Source of the DNA: Dehalococcoidales bacterium
GTDB taxonomy: Bacteria; Chloroflexota; Dehalococcoidia; Dehalococcoidales; UBA5627
Direction of reading: 5' to 3'
NCBI GenBank assembly: GCA_041656115.1
Contig: JBBAED010000002.1
Span: 62,001 to 126,000 of the forward strand
DNA: 64,000 nt
Shown: positions 27,295 through 36,706 of the stretch, one piece after another
How the letters are laid out: every line of letters begins with the position of its first letter
Position numbering within the stretch: position 1 is the stretch's first letter
Notes under the pieces: generated by a model
What the model was told of the DNA's origin: nothing
The model's database searches: none
What the model saw: only the letters and a program-made list of their open reading frames with translations
Position numbers and translations under genes: made by a program

Positions 27295-28002
27295 TTGGAA
27301 GTGAAGAACGGAAAAAAGTTGATTGAAAGTGATGAGGAATTTTTTTTAAAAGATAACGAATGTCAATTTTTATTTGGGTTAGCCAAAAAAGTTGCCAAAG
27401 ACGAAGTTATAATTGAAATAGGGGATTATCAAAAAAACTCCACGCAATGGTTAGCGGAAGGGGTTCAAGAAGGCAAAGGCTGTAAATTTTATAATATGGG
27501 TTCACGGTTTAGCATTAAAGAAACCGCAGACGAGGAAGCCGAGCCGGAAGTTATTAATGAAGATTTATCAGAAATAGTCGATTTTTCTTATATCGATTCC
27601 GAAGAAACCGTCAGAAGATGGAAAGAAAAAATCGGGCTTTTATGCATCAATTTGGCTTGTGACTTTGATAATGTCAGCGAAATATTCAACGGTTGGGAGC
27701 GCCATCTCTCTCAAAAAGCCAAGGTTGTTGTCTATAATTGCGATACGACCGTATCTTCTAAAATTATTAAAAACAAAACCGGCAGCACCGGCAAATTCGT
27801 ATTGGAAAAAACAAAGAATTCACTGGCGTTAATGAGGCTGGATAAATGCACGCATCATTGGATCCTTGATTCCTCCGATTTCGGTATTTGTAAATATTGT
27901 AAACGGACACGAAACTTCAGAAAAATGTTAAAGGAATCACGTTCTTTTGAAGCAAGGAGAAGGACCGGCGGCAGTAAAAAGAATATCAAAAATGCTGCGT
28001 AA
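27295..28002 (+). CDS. Rossmann methyltransferase-like protein with C-terminal zinc ribbon
   Basis: This roughly 235-residue protein has a V-I-I-E-I-G-D-Y-Q-K-N-S start, as in class I SAM methyltransferases of the Methyltransf_24 type. The glycine-rich loop is poor, so activity is uncertain. The C-terminus has C-T-H-H-W-I-L-D and then G-I-C-K-Y-C-K-R-T-R-N-F, a zinc-binding H-W/C-x-x-C module that I recall from other Chloroflexi proteins of unknown role. The start may be TTG 27295 or GTG 27301; GGGAG at 27286 suits the GTG slightly better. It is downstream of the DksA-type gene on the same strand. Confidence 0.7.
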   Translation: MEVKNGKKLIESDEEFFLKDNECQFLFGLAKKVAKDEVIIEIGDYQKNSTQWLAEGVQEGKGCKFYNMGSRFSIKETADEEAEPEVINEDLSEIVDFSYIDSEETVRRWKEKIGLLCINLACDFDNVSEIFNGWERHLSQKAKVVVYNCDTTVSSKIIKNKTGSTGKFVLEKTKNSLALMRLDKCTHHWILDSSDFGICKYCKRTRNFRKMLKESRSFEARRRTGGSKKNIKNAA

Positions 28003-28091
28003 ACTAAAATTTAAATGAAATACTTGAAAATGGCGCATAGGTACTTGAATCAACGTCCTCAAATATCAGATAATTAGTTAGGAGGGTAACA

Positions 28092-28745
<654 letters not shown>

Positions 28746-28889
28746 ACACAGCTAGAATATACTAACACAACTGAGCCTTAGTCGCAAATTGCATCGCACT
28801 TTATTACCCAAAAGTTAGAAGTATTTAATATTGTATGTTAATATTATAAAGAGGCATATAATCAAGCCTTACATAAAAAGAGTAACGTT

Positions 28890-29372
28890 ATGGCAAAATT
28901 AAGAGAAATACGGGTTGTGCCCGATCCGGTTCTTCGGCGAAAGGCAAACAGGGTTCCCGCGGTAGATGAATCAATCGTTCAACTGGTTGAAGATATGGTT
29001 TTGACGATGCAGGAATCCGATGGGGTAGGATTAGCAGCCCCTCAAGTTGGCGTTTCGCTGCGCATTATTGTGCTTCAAATGCCTGACGAAGAACCTTTTT
29101 GTATAATCAATCCCGAAATAACCAAAAGGAAGGGTGAGGTAGAACTAACGGAAGGATGCCTTAGCGTTCCCGGTTATCAGGGTGAAGTTCTTAGATCGAT
29201 TTCGATTGTCGCCAAAGGATTAAATATTAAAGGCGAAAAAATAAAAATTAAAGCAAGCGGGCTTTTGTCACAGGCAATCGAACATGAAACGGATCACTTA
29301 GACGGTATTATTTATACCGATCGAATAGAAGAAGACGGGAAACTTTACAAAATCGAACCCGAAGACGCCTAG
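28890..29372 (+). CDS. def: Peptide deformylase
   Basis: This 160-residue metal-dependent deformylase removes the formyl group from nascent N-termini. The three family motifs are intact: G-V-G-L-A-A-P-Q-V-G, E-G-C-L-S-V-P and I-E-H-E-T-D-H-L-D-G (HExxH type with the metal-binding Cys in motif 2). It is followed after 29 bp by the HAD phosphatase gene, probably on one transcript. Confidence 0.97.
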   Translation: MAKLREIRVVPDPVLRRKANRVPAVDESIVQLVEDMVLTMQESDGVGLAAPQVGVSLRIIVLQMPDEEPFCIINPEITKRKGEVELTEGCLSVPGYQGEVLRSISIVAKGLNIKGEKIKIKASGLLSQAIEHETDHLDGIIYTDRIEEDGKLYKIEPEDA

Positions 29373-29401
29373 AAAAAGCCTGCAGTAAAGGATAACCACA
29401 T

Positions 29402-30058
29402 ATGCAATATCCCTCAAACACGAAAACCTTGATTCAATGTGATTTTGACGGCACATTAACCGAAGAAGATATCAGTTTTTTAATATTGGATACTTTTGCC
29501 GAAGGCGACTGGCGCGCACTGCTTGAGCAATATAAAAGCGGCCAAATTTCGGTAGGCAAGTTTAACACACTCGCTTTTAGGATGGTTAAGCAAACGGAAA
29601 AGACATTAGTCAATTTTGTAAGCGAAAAGGCCAAATTAAGGCCGAATTTTAAAGAGTTATTGGATTACTGCAATTCGCGCAATTTCCGTTTTACGATAAT
29701 CAGTAACGGAATGACGTTTTACATCAAAACATTGCTTAAAAATATCGGCATTGAAGATTTTGAAATATATGCCGCCCAAGCAACCTTTAACAATAACGGA
29801 ATTGAGGCGCGTTATATCGGTCCGGACGGGAATGAGGTTCAAGACGGATTCAAAACAACCTATGCCAATAAGTTTTTAGGAGAAGGTTGGCGGGTTATCA
29901 GTATCGGTAACGGGGCATCCGATGTTCCGGCGGCCAAACTGGCACACCATACCTTTGCCACAGAACCGATGCTTTCACTGTGCAGAGAATCGGGGATGGA
30001 TTGTTTCCCGTTTGAAACGCTGGATGACATCATAAAGGGGCTGAAACAGATAGATTAG
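29402..30058 (+). CDS. HAD-superfamily phosphatase, MtnX/PSP-like
   Basis: This 218-residue HAD subfamily IB phosphatase has nucleophile motif D-F-D-G-T-L-T near residue 14. The Ser/Thr motif is I-I-S-N-G and the acidic loop is G-N-G-A-S-D. The layout resembles MtnX (2-hydroxy-3-keto-5-methylthiopentenyl-1-phosphate phosphatase) and related phosphoserine phosphatases. No other methionine-salvage gene is here, so the substrate is unassigned. It is convergent with yggS, with stops touching at 30058/30059. Confidence 0.8.
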   Translation: MQYPSNTKTLIQCDFDGTLTEEDISFLILDTFAEGDWRALLEQYKSGQISVGKFNTLAFRMVKQTEKTLVNFVSEKAKLRPNFKELLDYCNSRNFRFTIISNGMTFYIKTLLKNIGIEDFEIYAAQATFNNNGIEARYIGPDGNEVQDGFKTTYANKFLGEGWRVISIGNGASDVPAAKLAHHTFATEPMLSLCRESGMDCFPFETLDDIIKGLKQID

Positions 30059-30718
30059 CTAGTTTGTTCTGGCACCGAATATTTTACTGCCGATTCTGAC
30101 AATATTAGCGCCTTCCTGCATTGCGACTTTGTATGAATCGGTCATTCCCATTGACAGATATTTCATTTCAACATTTTGAATGTTTAGTGCGGCTATTTCT
30201 TCAAATAATTCTTTAGTTTTAGCAAAATAGGGGCGTAGTTCTTCGGCTGTAACCGACCATGGCCCCATTGTCATTAGCCCCACAACTTTAATATTATCAA
30301 GTTTGGCTATTTCTTGAATTAAGCCGATTGCATCTTCGGGTAAAACCCCCGCTTTTTGGGGTTCTGCAGCGCTGTTAATTTCAACCAACACCGGCATTAC
30401 TTTATTGATTTCGGCACATCTTTTATTAAGGAGCGACGCAATTTCAATCGAATCAATTGTTTCAATCATATCAAAAAGGGCAGCCGCTTTTTTTACTTTA
30501 TTGCTTTGTAAATACCCGATAAAATGCCATTTCACACGATTACCAATTACCTTTTGTTTAGCCTCGGCCTCTTGCAGATAATTTTCACCGATTATTGTAA
30601 CTCCGGCCTCAATTGCCTCAAGCACTTCCGATATTGTTTTTGTTTTTGCTGCGGCAACCAGTTGCACACCGGGCATTAACTCACCCAATATCTCATTAAC
30701 ATTTTGTTTGATTGTCAT
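30059..30718 (-). CDS. YggS/PLPBP pyridoxal-phosphate homeostasis protein
   Basis: This 219-residue member of the PLP-binding YggS family has an alanine-racemase-like TIM barrel without racemase activity. It has A-A-K-T-K with the PLP lysine, E-N-Y-L-Q-E, W-H-F-I-G-Y-L-Q-S-N-K and a final L-S-M-G-M-T-D-S and R-I-G-S-K-I-F-G-A-R. A longer frame begins at 30742, but the ATG at 30718 overlaps the upstream stop as ATGA, the usual coupled start. Confidence 0.93.
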   Translation of the reverse strand: MTIKQNVNEILGELMPGVQLVAAAKTKTISEVLEAIEAGVTIIGENYLQEAEAKQKVIGNRVKWHFIGYLQSNKVKKAAALFDMIETIDSIEIASLLNKRCAEINKVMPVLVEINSAAEPQKAGVLPEDAIGLIQEIAKLDNIKVVGLMTMGPWSVTAEELRPYFAKTKELFEEIAALNIQNVEMKYLSMGMTDSYKVAMQEGANIVRIGSKIFGARTN

Positions 30719-31116
30719 AATTTGTTTCCGCATTGCGGACAAAACCTCATTCCTTTATCGTTTCTACTGCCGCAATTTTCGCAAACTATTTTGGCAGTTC
30801 GTTTAGCACGGCTTGGTGCAATCCCCAGCAAATGGTCAAGCTCACCGCGTCTAAGCAATGTTTCCAATTGTTCGCGGCTTATCATGTTTTGGGCAACTTT
30901 CTTTTTTAATTCGTCATCAACCTGCAATGTCTCACCGCAGTGCTCACACACCACAACCTGCCGGGAGGAAAATTGAAAGGTAGGAACAAAATAAACGGTT
31001 AATCTTTTTCGTTCTTGCTTAACCGCAAAGATGCGCTGCTCCTCACATTTGGGGCACATCATATTGATGTAACCCAGAGGGTCATAATAATCCTTTTTTC
31101 CAAACAGAAAAACCAT
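30715..31116 (-). CDS. Double zinc-ribbon protein
   Basis: This 133-residue protein has three cysteine pairs plus a terminal one: M-C-P-K-C near residue 20, C-E-H-C-G near 57, and a C-terminal ribbon C-E-N-C-G and C-P-Q-C-G-N-K-L. The middle is helical. Zinc ribbons of this sort often mark scaffold or nucleic-acid-binding proteins. No specific family is recognised. It is translationally coupled to yggS by ATGA. Confidence 0.7.
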   Translation of the reverse strand: MVFLFGKKDYYDPLGYINMMCPKCEEQRIFAVKQERKRLTVYFVPTFQFSSRQVVVCEHCGETLQVDDELKKKVAQNMISREQLETLLRRGELDHLLGIAPSRAKRTAKIVCENCGSRNDKGMRFCPQCGNKL

Positions 31117-31231
31117 CGTATCTCCGAAATAAAGACCTCTAAAAAGGATAACAGAAAGCGGAGTGTTTATAAAGTTTTATGCTTCTAAACACCAAGATAA
31201 AATTGCTCTGAATGCGACTTTTAACCGTTTT

Positions 31232-32323
31232 TTAGCGAATTATAATTCCACCTGGCAGAGGGAATATTTCATCAATGGGAACCGCAAAGCCCATTCCTTC
31301 GAATATTTGATCAAAGAAATATCCGTCATCGTCCCTGTATCCCACATATTTCCATGAAACAATCCCGACTACTTCGCCTTTAGCATTAACTAAAGGACCA
31401 CCGCTGTTTCCGCCGTTAATTGTCGTATCTGTCTGAATATAATCGTTTCCGTCGCTAATTGCTGTACGGAAAGCGGAAACAATGCCTACGCTGTGGCTAA
31501 GCGGGTTCCCTAATGCAAGCGCATTCCCCACCGCCATAACCTGTTCGCCAACCTCAAGGTCAGCAGAGGAGCCTATGGCCGCAAAGCGAAAATCCTTTTT
31601 GATCGACTTTATTTTAACCAGCGCAATATCAATATTGTTATAGAGATTTATTGCATCGCATACATATTTCGTTCCGTTGGTAAGGGTAATATCAAGATCA
31701 TTAACATTGGCGTCCTCTACAACGTGGCGCGCAGTAACAATCCAGCCGTCGGCAGTAATAATAACCCCGGAACCGGTATAACCGTTAGCAGTTAGTATCA
31801 CCATTGAAGGTTCGATATCGGCTGCAATTTTCGCCCAATCTACGATGTTGGCTTCAGCAGAATCGATACGATCTTTAAGGCCGTCAACATCCGCCGATAT
31901 CCCGGCGACACTATCTTCAACTCCGGCAAAGTTATCTTGTAAAGAAGCATAATCGCTGTTTAATCCGTTAATATCGCCCTTAATTACGGAAAGGTCACTG
32001 TTTACACCGCTTAACTGCCCCTGAACTCCGGATACATCATTTTGTATACCGGACATATCACTTTCAAGAGAAGACATAGTGTTATTTAGGTTCGACACAC
32101 TCCCGCTGATAGCGGAAACATTGTTACTAACCCCCGACAAGTTTCCTTCTATAACGGAAACGCTCCCGTTTAAGGATGCAACATTCCCGTTAAGCGCTTC
32201 GATTTGTGTGTTGGCAGTATTAAAATTATTGTGCATTTGATAGTAAAACACACCGTTAGCCACGATACCGGCAGTTAAAATAAAAAGCAGTACAATTATT
32301 GCAGTCGATTTCCATTTGTTCAT
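31232..32323 (-). CDS. Membrane-anchored trypsin-like serine protease with heptad-repeat stalk
   Basis: This is a 363-residue protein. A signal anchor spans about residues 6-27, then a stalk of about 17 seven-residue repeats (residues 41-159), then an S1C/HtrA-like protease domain. The catalytic triad is His200 (T-A-R-H-V-V), Asp232 (N-I-D-I-A-L-V) and Ser307 (G-G-N-S-G-G-P-L). No PDZ domain follows, unlike DegP/HtrA. GGAG lies 6 bases before the ATG at 32323; an ATG four codons upstream is less well placed. It probably acts outside the membrane on misfolded or surface proteins. The stalk predicts a coiled-coil oligomer. Confidence 0.88.
   Translation of the reverse strand: MNKWKSTAIIVLLFILTAGIVANGVFYYQMHNNFNTANTQIEALNGNVASLNGSVSVIEGNLSGVSNNVSAISGSVSNLNNTMSSLESDMSGIQNDVSGVQGQLSGVNSDLSVIKGDINGLNSDYASLQDNFAGVEDSVAGISADVDGLKDRIDSAEANIVDWAKIAADIEPSMVILTANGYTGSGVIITADGWIVTARHVVEDANVNDLDITLTNGTKYVCDAINLYNNIDIALVKIKSIKKDFRFAAIGSSADLEVGEQVMAVGNALALGNPLSHSVGIVSAFRTAISDGNDYIQTDTTINGGNSGGPLVNAKGEVVGIVSWKYVGYRDDDGYFFDQIFEGMGFAVPIDEIFPLPGGIIIR
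31847..32203 (-). repeat. Protein-level heptad repeat array (about 17 units) in the protease stalk
   Basis: Consecutive seven-residue units have the pattern hydrophobic-S/A-x-hydrophobic-x-x-N/D/S, for example V-S-A-I-S-G-S and V-S-G-V-Q-G-Q, with no break in register. Hydrophobic a and d positions plus polar Ser/Asn/Gly elsewhere predict a long thin parallel coiled coil. DNA identity between units is only partial. Confidence 0.8.
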
Positions 32324-32475
32324 TTCAGTCTCCATTTAAAATTAGAAGGATTTTGATATCGTCTGATACGTTGTCATCGTATTGTACTCTATAAATAAGT
32401 TGAATGAAAAGAGTCCACAAGTTATAATGTATATTGTTTTTAATAGGGCAGGTTATCAATTTAACATAATATAAT

Positions 32476-32550
32476 GCGGGAGTAACTCAGCGGTAGAGTA
32501 CCTGCCTTCCAAGCAGGTGGTCGCGGGTTCGAATCCCGTCTCCCGCTCCA
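32476..32550 (+). tRNA. tRNA-Gly (TCC)
   Basis: The acceptor GCGGGAG pairs with CTCCCGC. The anticodon stem CCTGC/GCAGG has the loop CTTCCAA with anticodon TCC, and the T-arm is GCGGG-TTCGAAT-CCCGT. Discriminator T and encoded CCA. Confidence 0.95.
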
Positions 32551-32602
32551 TTATTATTTTGTACTGCCGTGTGTTAAATGTTAAACTTTGTTGATAAACT
32601 AG

Positions 32603-32674
<72 letters not shown>

Positions 32675-32752
32675 CTTCTGTAATATCCTTCTTTGATTTC
32701 ATAACATCTGCTGTTTTTAATATACCGTAATAGATTATTTTAGAGGTGTAAA

Positions 32753-33604
32753 ATGCCGAGATGCCCAAATTGCTTCAGAGAAACAATGAGAACCCAAGAT
32801 TGGGCCTGTTATTTATGCGGTTATCCGCTGGTTTCTCCCAATTTTAAGCTCATTGAAAAAACTTTTGGTCAAATCAGAGAAGAAAGACTGTACGGAGCTC
32901 AGCCTTTAATCGAAGATGAATCACCAATATCCTCCGATTGCAGTGAAGCCGATAATTTTACGGAAATGATGGATAGCGTGCCTCAGGTGTTCGATATTAA
33001 AGATGCATATGACGATAACGATCCGGACGAAAATCCTTCTGGAACCAAAGATGATGAGGACGAAGACGAAGTATGTGAAGCTTTAGATGAAGATATAGAT
33101 GAAGCGCCGATTACGGCAGATATAACCGTTGCAGATGAAGAAACCAATGAGAGTTTACAAGATCTTCCGGAAGATTCGGTGGATGAAGAAGAGATTGTTA
33201 TTTGTGAGGAAGAAGCGGAACAAGAAGAAGTTTTCGAAGAACCACCCCAAACCGAACCTGAGCCACCGACGGCATCCCCGGATATCGAAATAACGGTTAG
33301 TGATTTATTAAGCGAGTATGCCGATGATTACACGGCAGCCACCGCAAAGTTTATTAACAAAACGATTAGATTATCAGGCTACGTTGTTTCTATTGATATA
33401 AAAGAAGTACTTGCCGTTAACTATATCCGCCTTAGCGATGATTCTTTGAATCTTCCTAAAAGTGTTCAATGTATGTTCGATAAAAAATACGCCAACAAAT
33501 TAAAAGAGTTGGAAAAGGGTCAATACGTTACCGTACAGGGAAATTACACGGGCTCATTAATTGCAATGCGGTTAGCGGACTGTGTTTTGGTTGAATTTGA
33601 TTAA
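32753..33604 (+). CDS. Zinc-ribbon protein with acidic linker and OB-fold (tRNA_anti-like) domain
   Basis: This 283-residue protein has a zinc ribbon at residues 1-25 (C-P-N-C and C-Y-L-C-G-Y-P-L). A very acidic, probably disordered linker runs from about 50 to 175. The C-terminal domain (about 180-283) resembles the tRNA_anti-like OB fold: S-D-L-L-S-E-Y, a K-x-I-R-L-S-G-Y-V segment, V-Q-C-M-F and G-Q-Y-V-T-V-Q-G. Such domains bind nucleic acid or protein. The function is unknown. It stands alone after two tRNAs and has its own terminator. Confidence 0.75.
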   Translation: MPRCPNCFRETMRTQDWACYLCGYPLVSPNFKLIEKTFGQIREERLYGAQPLIEDESPISSDCSEADNFTEMMDSVPQVFDIKDAYDDNDPDENPSGTKDDEDEDEVCEALDEDIDEAPITADITVADEETNESLQDLPEDSVDEEEIVICEEEAEQEEVFEEPPQTEPEPPTASPDIEITVSDLLSEYADDYTAATAKFINKTIRLSGYVVSIDIKEVLAVNYIRLSDDSLNLPKSVQCMFDKKYANKLKELEKGQYVTVQGNYTGSLIAMRLADCVLVEFD

Positions 33605-33675
33605 TGCTTTGGGGGCTTGATATTTCCGGCCGATACTTTTAATAATAATTTTGCTCAGATATTTTTTTAAATTTG

Positions 33676-33709
33676 GCTCCCGGGCTTAACGGCTTGGGAG
33701 CTTTTTATT
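33676..33709 (+). terminator. Rho-independent terminator
   Basis: The arms GCTCCC and GGGAGC enclose a 14-base loop that can pair further (GC/GC), and are followed by TTTTTATTT. It lies 70 bp after the zinc-ribbon/OB gene stop. Confidence 0.8.
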
Positions 33710-33713
33710 TATT

Positions 33714-34204
33714 GATGCATTAATTGTGATATCTTTGATGTAACTAAAAAAACGGTTGATAATTTAATGGGTACGATATGTAGTGGCTGGATTGATATTC
33801 CATACTATTTCCGTTCGATATTACATAATATATATTGTGCGAAGTATTTTGCACAAACGTAACCGTATTGTTTACATAATATACGAGTCATTCCTGAAAC
33901 ATCCTCTTTTCTGATTAAGTCGGATAAAACAAAACAGTCGCCGACATTTTGATAACGGGTTGCCCGGGCGCCATTTTATTTTTTTAAATTTTTTGACGGA
34001 CAACCAACGATTTTCTAATTTCTGTTTTTTAACTTCCGTAAAAATTTCTTCCGTTTTCCCGGGGCTTCAAAAACCCACTCTTTTTAGAACCCTTTTAAAA
34101 CAAAAATCCGCTAAATCTTAAAATACTACCCCTATTTACATGTTTTAGCCGTTTTGGGGCCTTATTTCATTTCTAAGACAACCAATTGAGAATTTAGTAA
34201 TTTT
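33714..34204. other. AT-rich non-coding stretch
   Basis: About 490 bp lie between convergent transcription units. They have long T and A runs and no frame longer than a few dozen codons. It contains no tRNA, no clear promoter and no recognisable gene remnant. It could be decayed sequence, but nothing proves that. Confidence 0.4.
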
Positions 34205-34227
34205 GCATAGTTTTCTATTAACTATGC
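34205..34227. repeat. Perfect inverted repeat downstream of hflX
   Basis: GCATAGTT (34205-34212), the loop TTCTATT and AACTATGC (34220-34227) form an 8 bp hairpin 22 bp beyond the hflX stop. No T-run follows on either strand, so it is a poor intrinsic terminator. It could stabilise the 3' end of the long hflX operon mRNA. Confidence 0.5.
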
Positions 34228-34249
34228 GAATAAAATGGCTAGATTTTGA

Positions 34250-35440
34250 CTACAGAGGCTCGTTTTTTGGTGTAAAACCAAAAGAGCCGAGGTCTTTGTT
34301 TTTTATGATGTTATCCACTTTTTCCAGGAGGTTTTTTAACCCCCAGCCGTTTTGAGCCGAAATAACCACCGTGTTTTCTTTTTCATTAATTTCTTGGTTT
34401 TCAAAAAATGACAGCGCTTCTTCTTCATTCCATTTTTTCTGAGAATCAAGTAAAACATCAATCTTGTTTAATACCGTAATAACCGGTTTGTCTGCAATTT
34501 CGAGATCTTCAAAAACAGCTTCTACAACTTCACACATTTCGGGGGCACTGGGAGAAGAAAAATCAACAACATGCAAAAGAAGCGAAGCCTCTTCCAATTC
34601 TTCAAGCGTTGCACGAAAAGCCGATACCACTACCGGCGGCAACTTTCTTATAAACCCGACTGTATCGGTAAGAAGGAACGGTGTTCTTTCCGGTAACGCA
34701 ATTCTTCTGGTAGTCGGGTCCAATGTTGCAAAAAGTTTGTCTTCGGCTAAAACACCGGCCTGACTAAGAACATTTAACAAAGTGCTTTTCCCCGAATTGG
34801 TATAACCAACCAAGGCCACTATCGGGATTCCGCTTTTTTGGCGCCGGGTGCGATGAAGCATTCGGTGTTTTTTTACATCGTCAAGCTGTTTCTTTAATTT
34901 TTGGATTTTCCTGTTTATTAACCTGCGGTCGGTCTCCAACTGGGATTCACCCGGCCCTCTGGTACCAATACCGCCCCCAAGCCGCTCAAGATGGCTCCAT
35001 TGTCCGGCTAATCTTGGTAATAAATATTGGTGCTGGGCAAGTTCTACCTGTAATTTACCTTCGTGTGTCTGAGCACGACGCGCAAAAATATCCAATATCA
35101 GCGCGACACGGTCAATTATCTTTGTGTCTAAAGCCTGTTCCAGGTTTCTTTGCTGTAAGGGCGATAATTCATCATCAAAAATAATTACATCGGGCTCCAG
35201 CGTGCTTTTAAGCTCAATAAGTTCATCCAGCTTACCTTTACCAATGTATAGATTTTTAGACGGCTGTTTTAAATTTTGAGTGAGCCTGCCGACAACAATT
35301 GCCCCGGCAGTATCAGCCAGCTTGGCCAGTTCATCAAGGGATTGGTCCAATGACCAGTTATCTTTGGCAGTATCAATACTAACCGAAACCAGTACTGCCT
35401 TTTCTTTATTCTTTAAAATACCTTGTAATCTACTATTAAT
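34250..35440 (-). CDS. hflX: GTPase HflX, probable AUU start
   Basis: This HflX GTPase splits stalled ribosomes. Its G1 loop is G-Y-T-N-S-G-K-S-T, D-T-V-G-F-I is the G3 region and N-K-I-D is G4. The N-terminal domain has G-G-I-G-T-R-G-P-G-E-S-Q-L-E-T-D-R-R. The first ATG/GTG/TTG in frame (TTG, 35350) would remove about 30 residues, including K-A-V-L-V-S-V, which aligns with the first strand of E. coli HflX. The frame stays open to 35449 with no standard start. ATT at 35440-35438 has AGGGG six bases upstream and gives a normal 396-residue protein. It follows the aminotransferase gene by 22 bp. Confidence 0.9.
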   Translation of the reverse strand: MNSRLQGILKNKEKAVLVSVSIDTAKDNWSLDQSLDELAKLADTAGAIVVGRLTQNLKQPSKNLYIGKGKLDELIELKSTLEPDVIIFDDELSPLQQRNLEQALDTKIIDRVALILDIFARRAQTHEGKLQVELAQHQYLLPRLAGQWSHLERLGGGIGTRGPGESQLETDRRLINRKIQKLKKQLDDVKKHRMLHRTRRQKSGIPIVALVGYTNSGKSTLLNVLSQAGVLAEDKLFATLDPTTRRIALPERTPFLLTDTVGFIRKLPPVVVSAFRATLEELEEASLLLHVVDFSSPSAPEMCEVVEAVFEDLEIADKPVITVLNKIDVLLDSQKKWNEEEALSFFENQEINEKENTVVISAQNGWGLKNLLEKVDNIIKNKDLGSFGFTPKNEPL

Positions 35441-35462
35441 ATTATACCCCTATTATGTAAAG

Positions 35463-36656
35463 TTATTTTCTGATTTTAGGCTTGAATTTATCCTTCTCGT
35501 TTTTCCAGCCCGCTAAACGCGATAACCCCTTTATTAAATTCGGATCGGAAACCGTAAGCGATAAACGCACGTATCCCTCTCCATACGTTCCGTAAACAGT
35601 CCCGGGGGTTACAACAATTCCCAATTTATCTAAAAGGTCATCGGCAAATTCAGCTGAAGTATAACCTGCCGGAACCTTTGTCCAAACATACAAACCCGCC
35701 TTGGGCATTTCGGCGCTTGCCCCGATATCGTTTAGAACCTCAACAATAAGATCGCGGCGCCTTTGATAAACCAAGCTGCTTTTTGCGGGAGCGGTTTGTG
35801 CATTATTTAACGCTTCGATTGCCCCGTATTGAATAGCTTGAGAAATCCCCGGATCCAAATTTGATTTTAGCTTGGTTATTAGCTGTATTACTTCGGGATT
35901 GCCAACAGCCATACCGATACGCCAGCCGGCCATATTGTAACTTTTTGAAAGTGAATGAAATTCAACCCCGACATCTTTTGCACCTTTAGCTTGTAAAAAA
36001 CTGGGAGGATTATTCCCTTCAAAGGCAATTTCGGTATACGGCGCATCATGGCAAACCAATAGATTATGTTTTTGGGCAAATTCAGCAACATCCTCAAAGA
36101 ATTTCAAATCACATACAGCGCCGGTCGGGTTATTGGGATAGTTAATCCATATTATTTTAGCCTTTTTTAATACCGTTTCGGGAATTGCCTGCAAATCGGG
36201 CAAATAGTTATTTTGAGATAGAAGCGGCATTTTAAATACCTCACCGCCGGCTAAGACAGTTCCGGCTGTATAGGCAGGATATCCGGGATCAGGCACAAGG
36301 GCAACATCACCGGGATTTAAACAGGATAAAGATAGATACCCTATCCCCTCTTTAGAACCGTGCAGCGGCAAAATTTCATTATCAGGATTTAGAATTACAC
36401 CGAAACGCCTCTTATACCAATCGGCAACGGCTTGCCGCAATTCGGGAAGCCCGGTTATATTGGGATAGCGATGGTTTAATGGGTCACCGGCTTTAGCTGA
36501 TATTTCATCAATTACATTTGTCGGAGTAGCAAAATCGGGGTCTCCCACACTGAAATCGATAACTTCTTCCCCCAAAGCCCTCTTTTCGGCAATTTTTTTG
36601 TTTACAGCCAAGAAATAATTGGGGGTAAGTGCATTTAGTCGATGTGAGATTTGCAT
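35463..36656 (-). CDS. Class I/II aminotransferase, LL-diaminopimelate aminotransferase-like
   Basis: This 397-residue PLP enzyme of fold type I has H-G-S-K-E-G-I, N-Y-P-N-N-P-T-G and the Schiff-base lysine in S-L-S-K-S-Y-N-M-A-G-W-R-I-G. This set is typical of DapL-type LL-DAP aminotransferases used for lysine and peptidoglycan precursor synthesis in Chloroflexi. Related alanine or methionine aminotransferases share the motifs, so the substrate is likely rather than proven. It lies between miaA and hflX. Confidence 0.82.
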   Translation of the reverse strand: MQISHRLNALTPNYFLAVNKKIAEKRALGEEVIDFSVGDPDFATPTNVIDEISAKAGDPLNHRYPNITGLPELRQAVADWYKRRFGVILNPDNEILPLHGSKEGIGYLSLSCLNPGDVALVPDPGYPAYTAGTVLAGGEVFKMPLLSQNNYLPDLQAIPETVLKKAKIIWINYPNNPTGAVCDLKFFEDVAEFAQKHNLLVCHDAPYTEIAFEGNNPPSFLQAKGAKDVGVEFHSLSKSYNMAGWRIGMAVGNPEVIQLITKLKSNLDPGISQAIQYGAIEALNNAQTAPAKSSLVYQRRRDLIVEVLNDIGASAEMPKAGLYVWTKVPAGYTSAEFADDLLDKLGIVVTPGTVYGTYGEGYVRLSLTVSDPNLIKGLSRLAGWKNEKDKFKPKIRK

Positions 36657-36706
36657 CTTAGTATAACCTCAACATTCGCGGTTCAAGTATTACCGCAAAA
36701 CTTATC

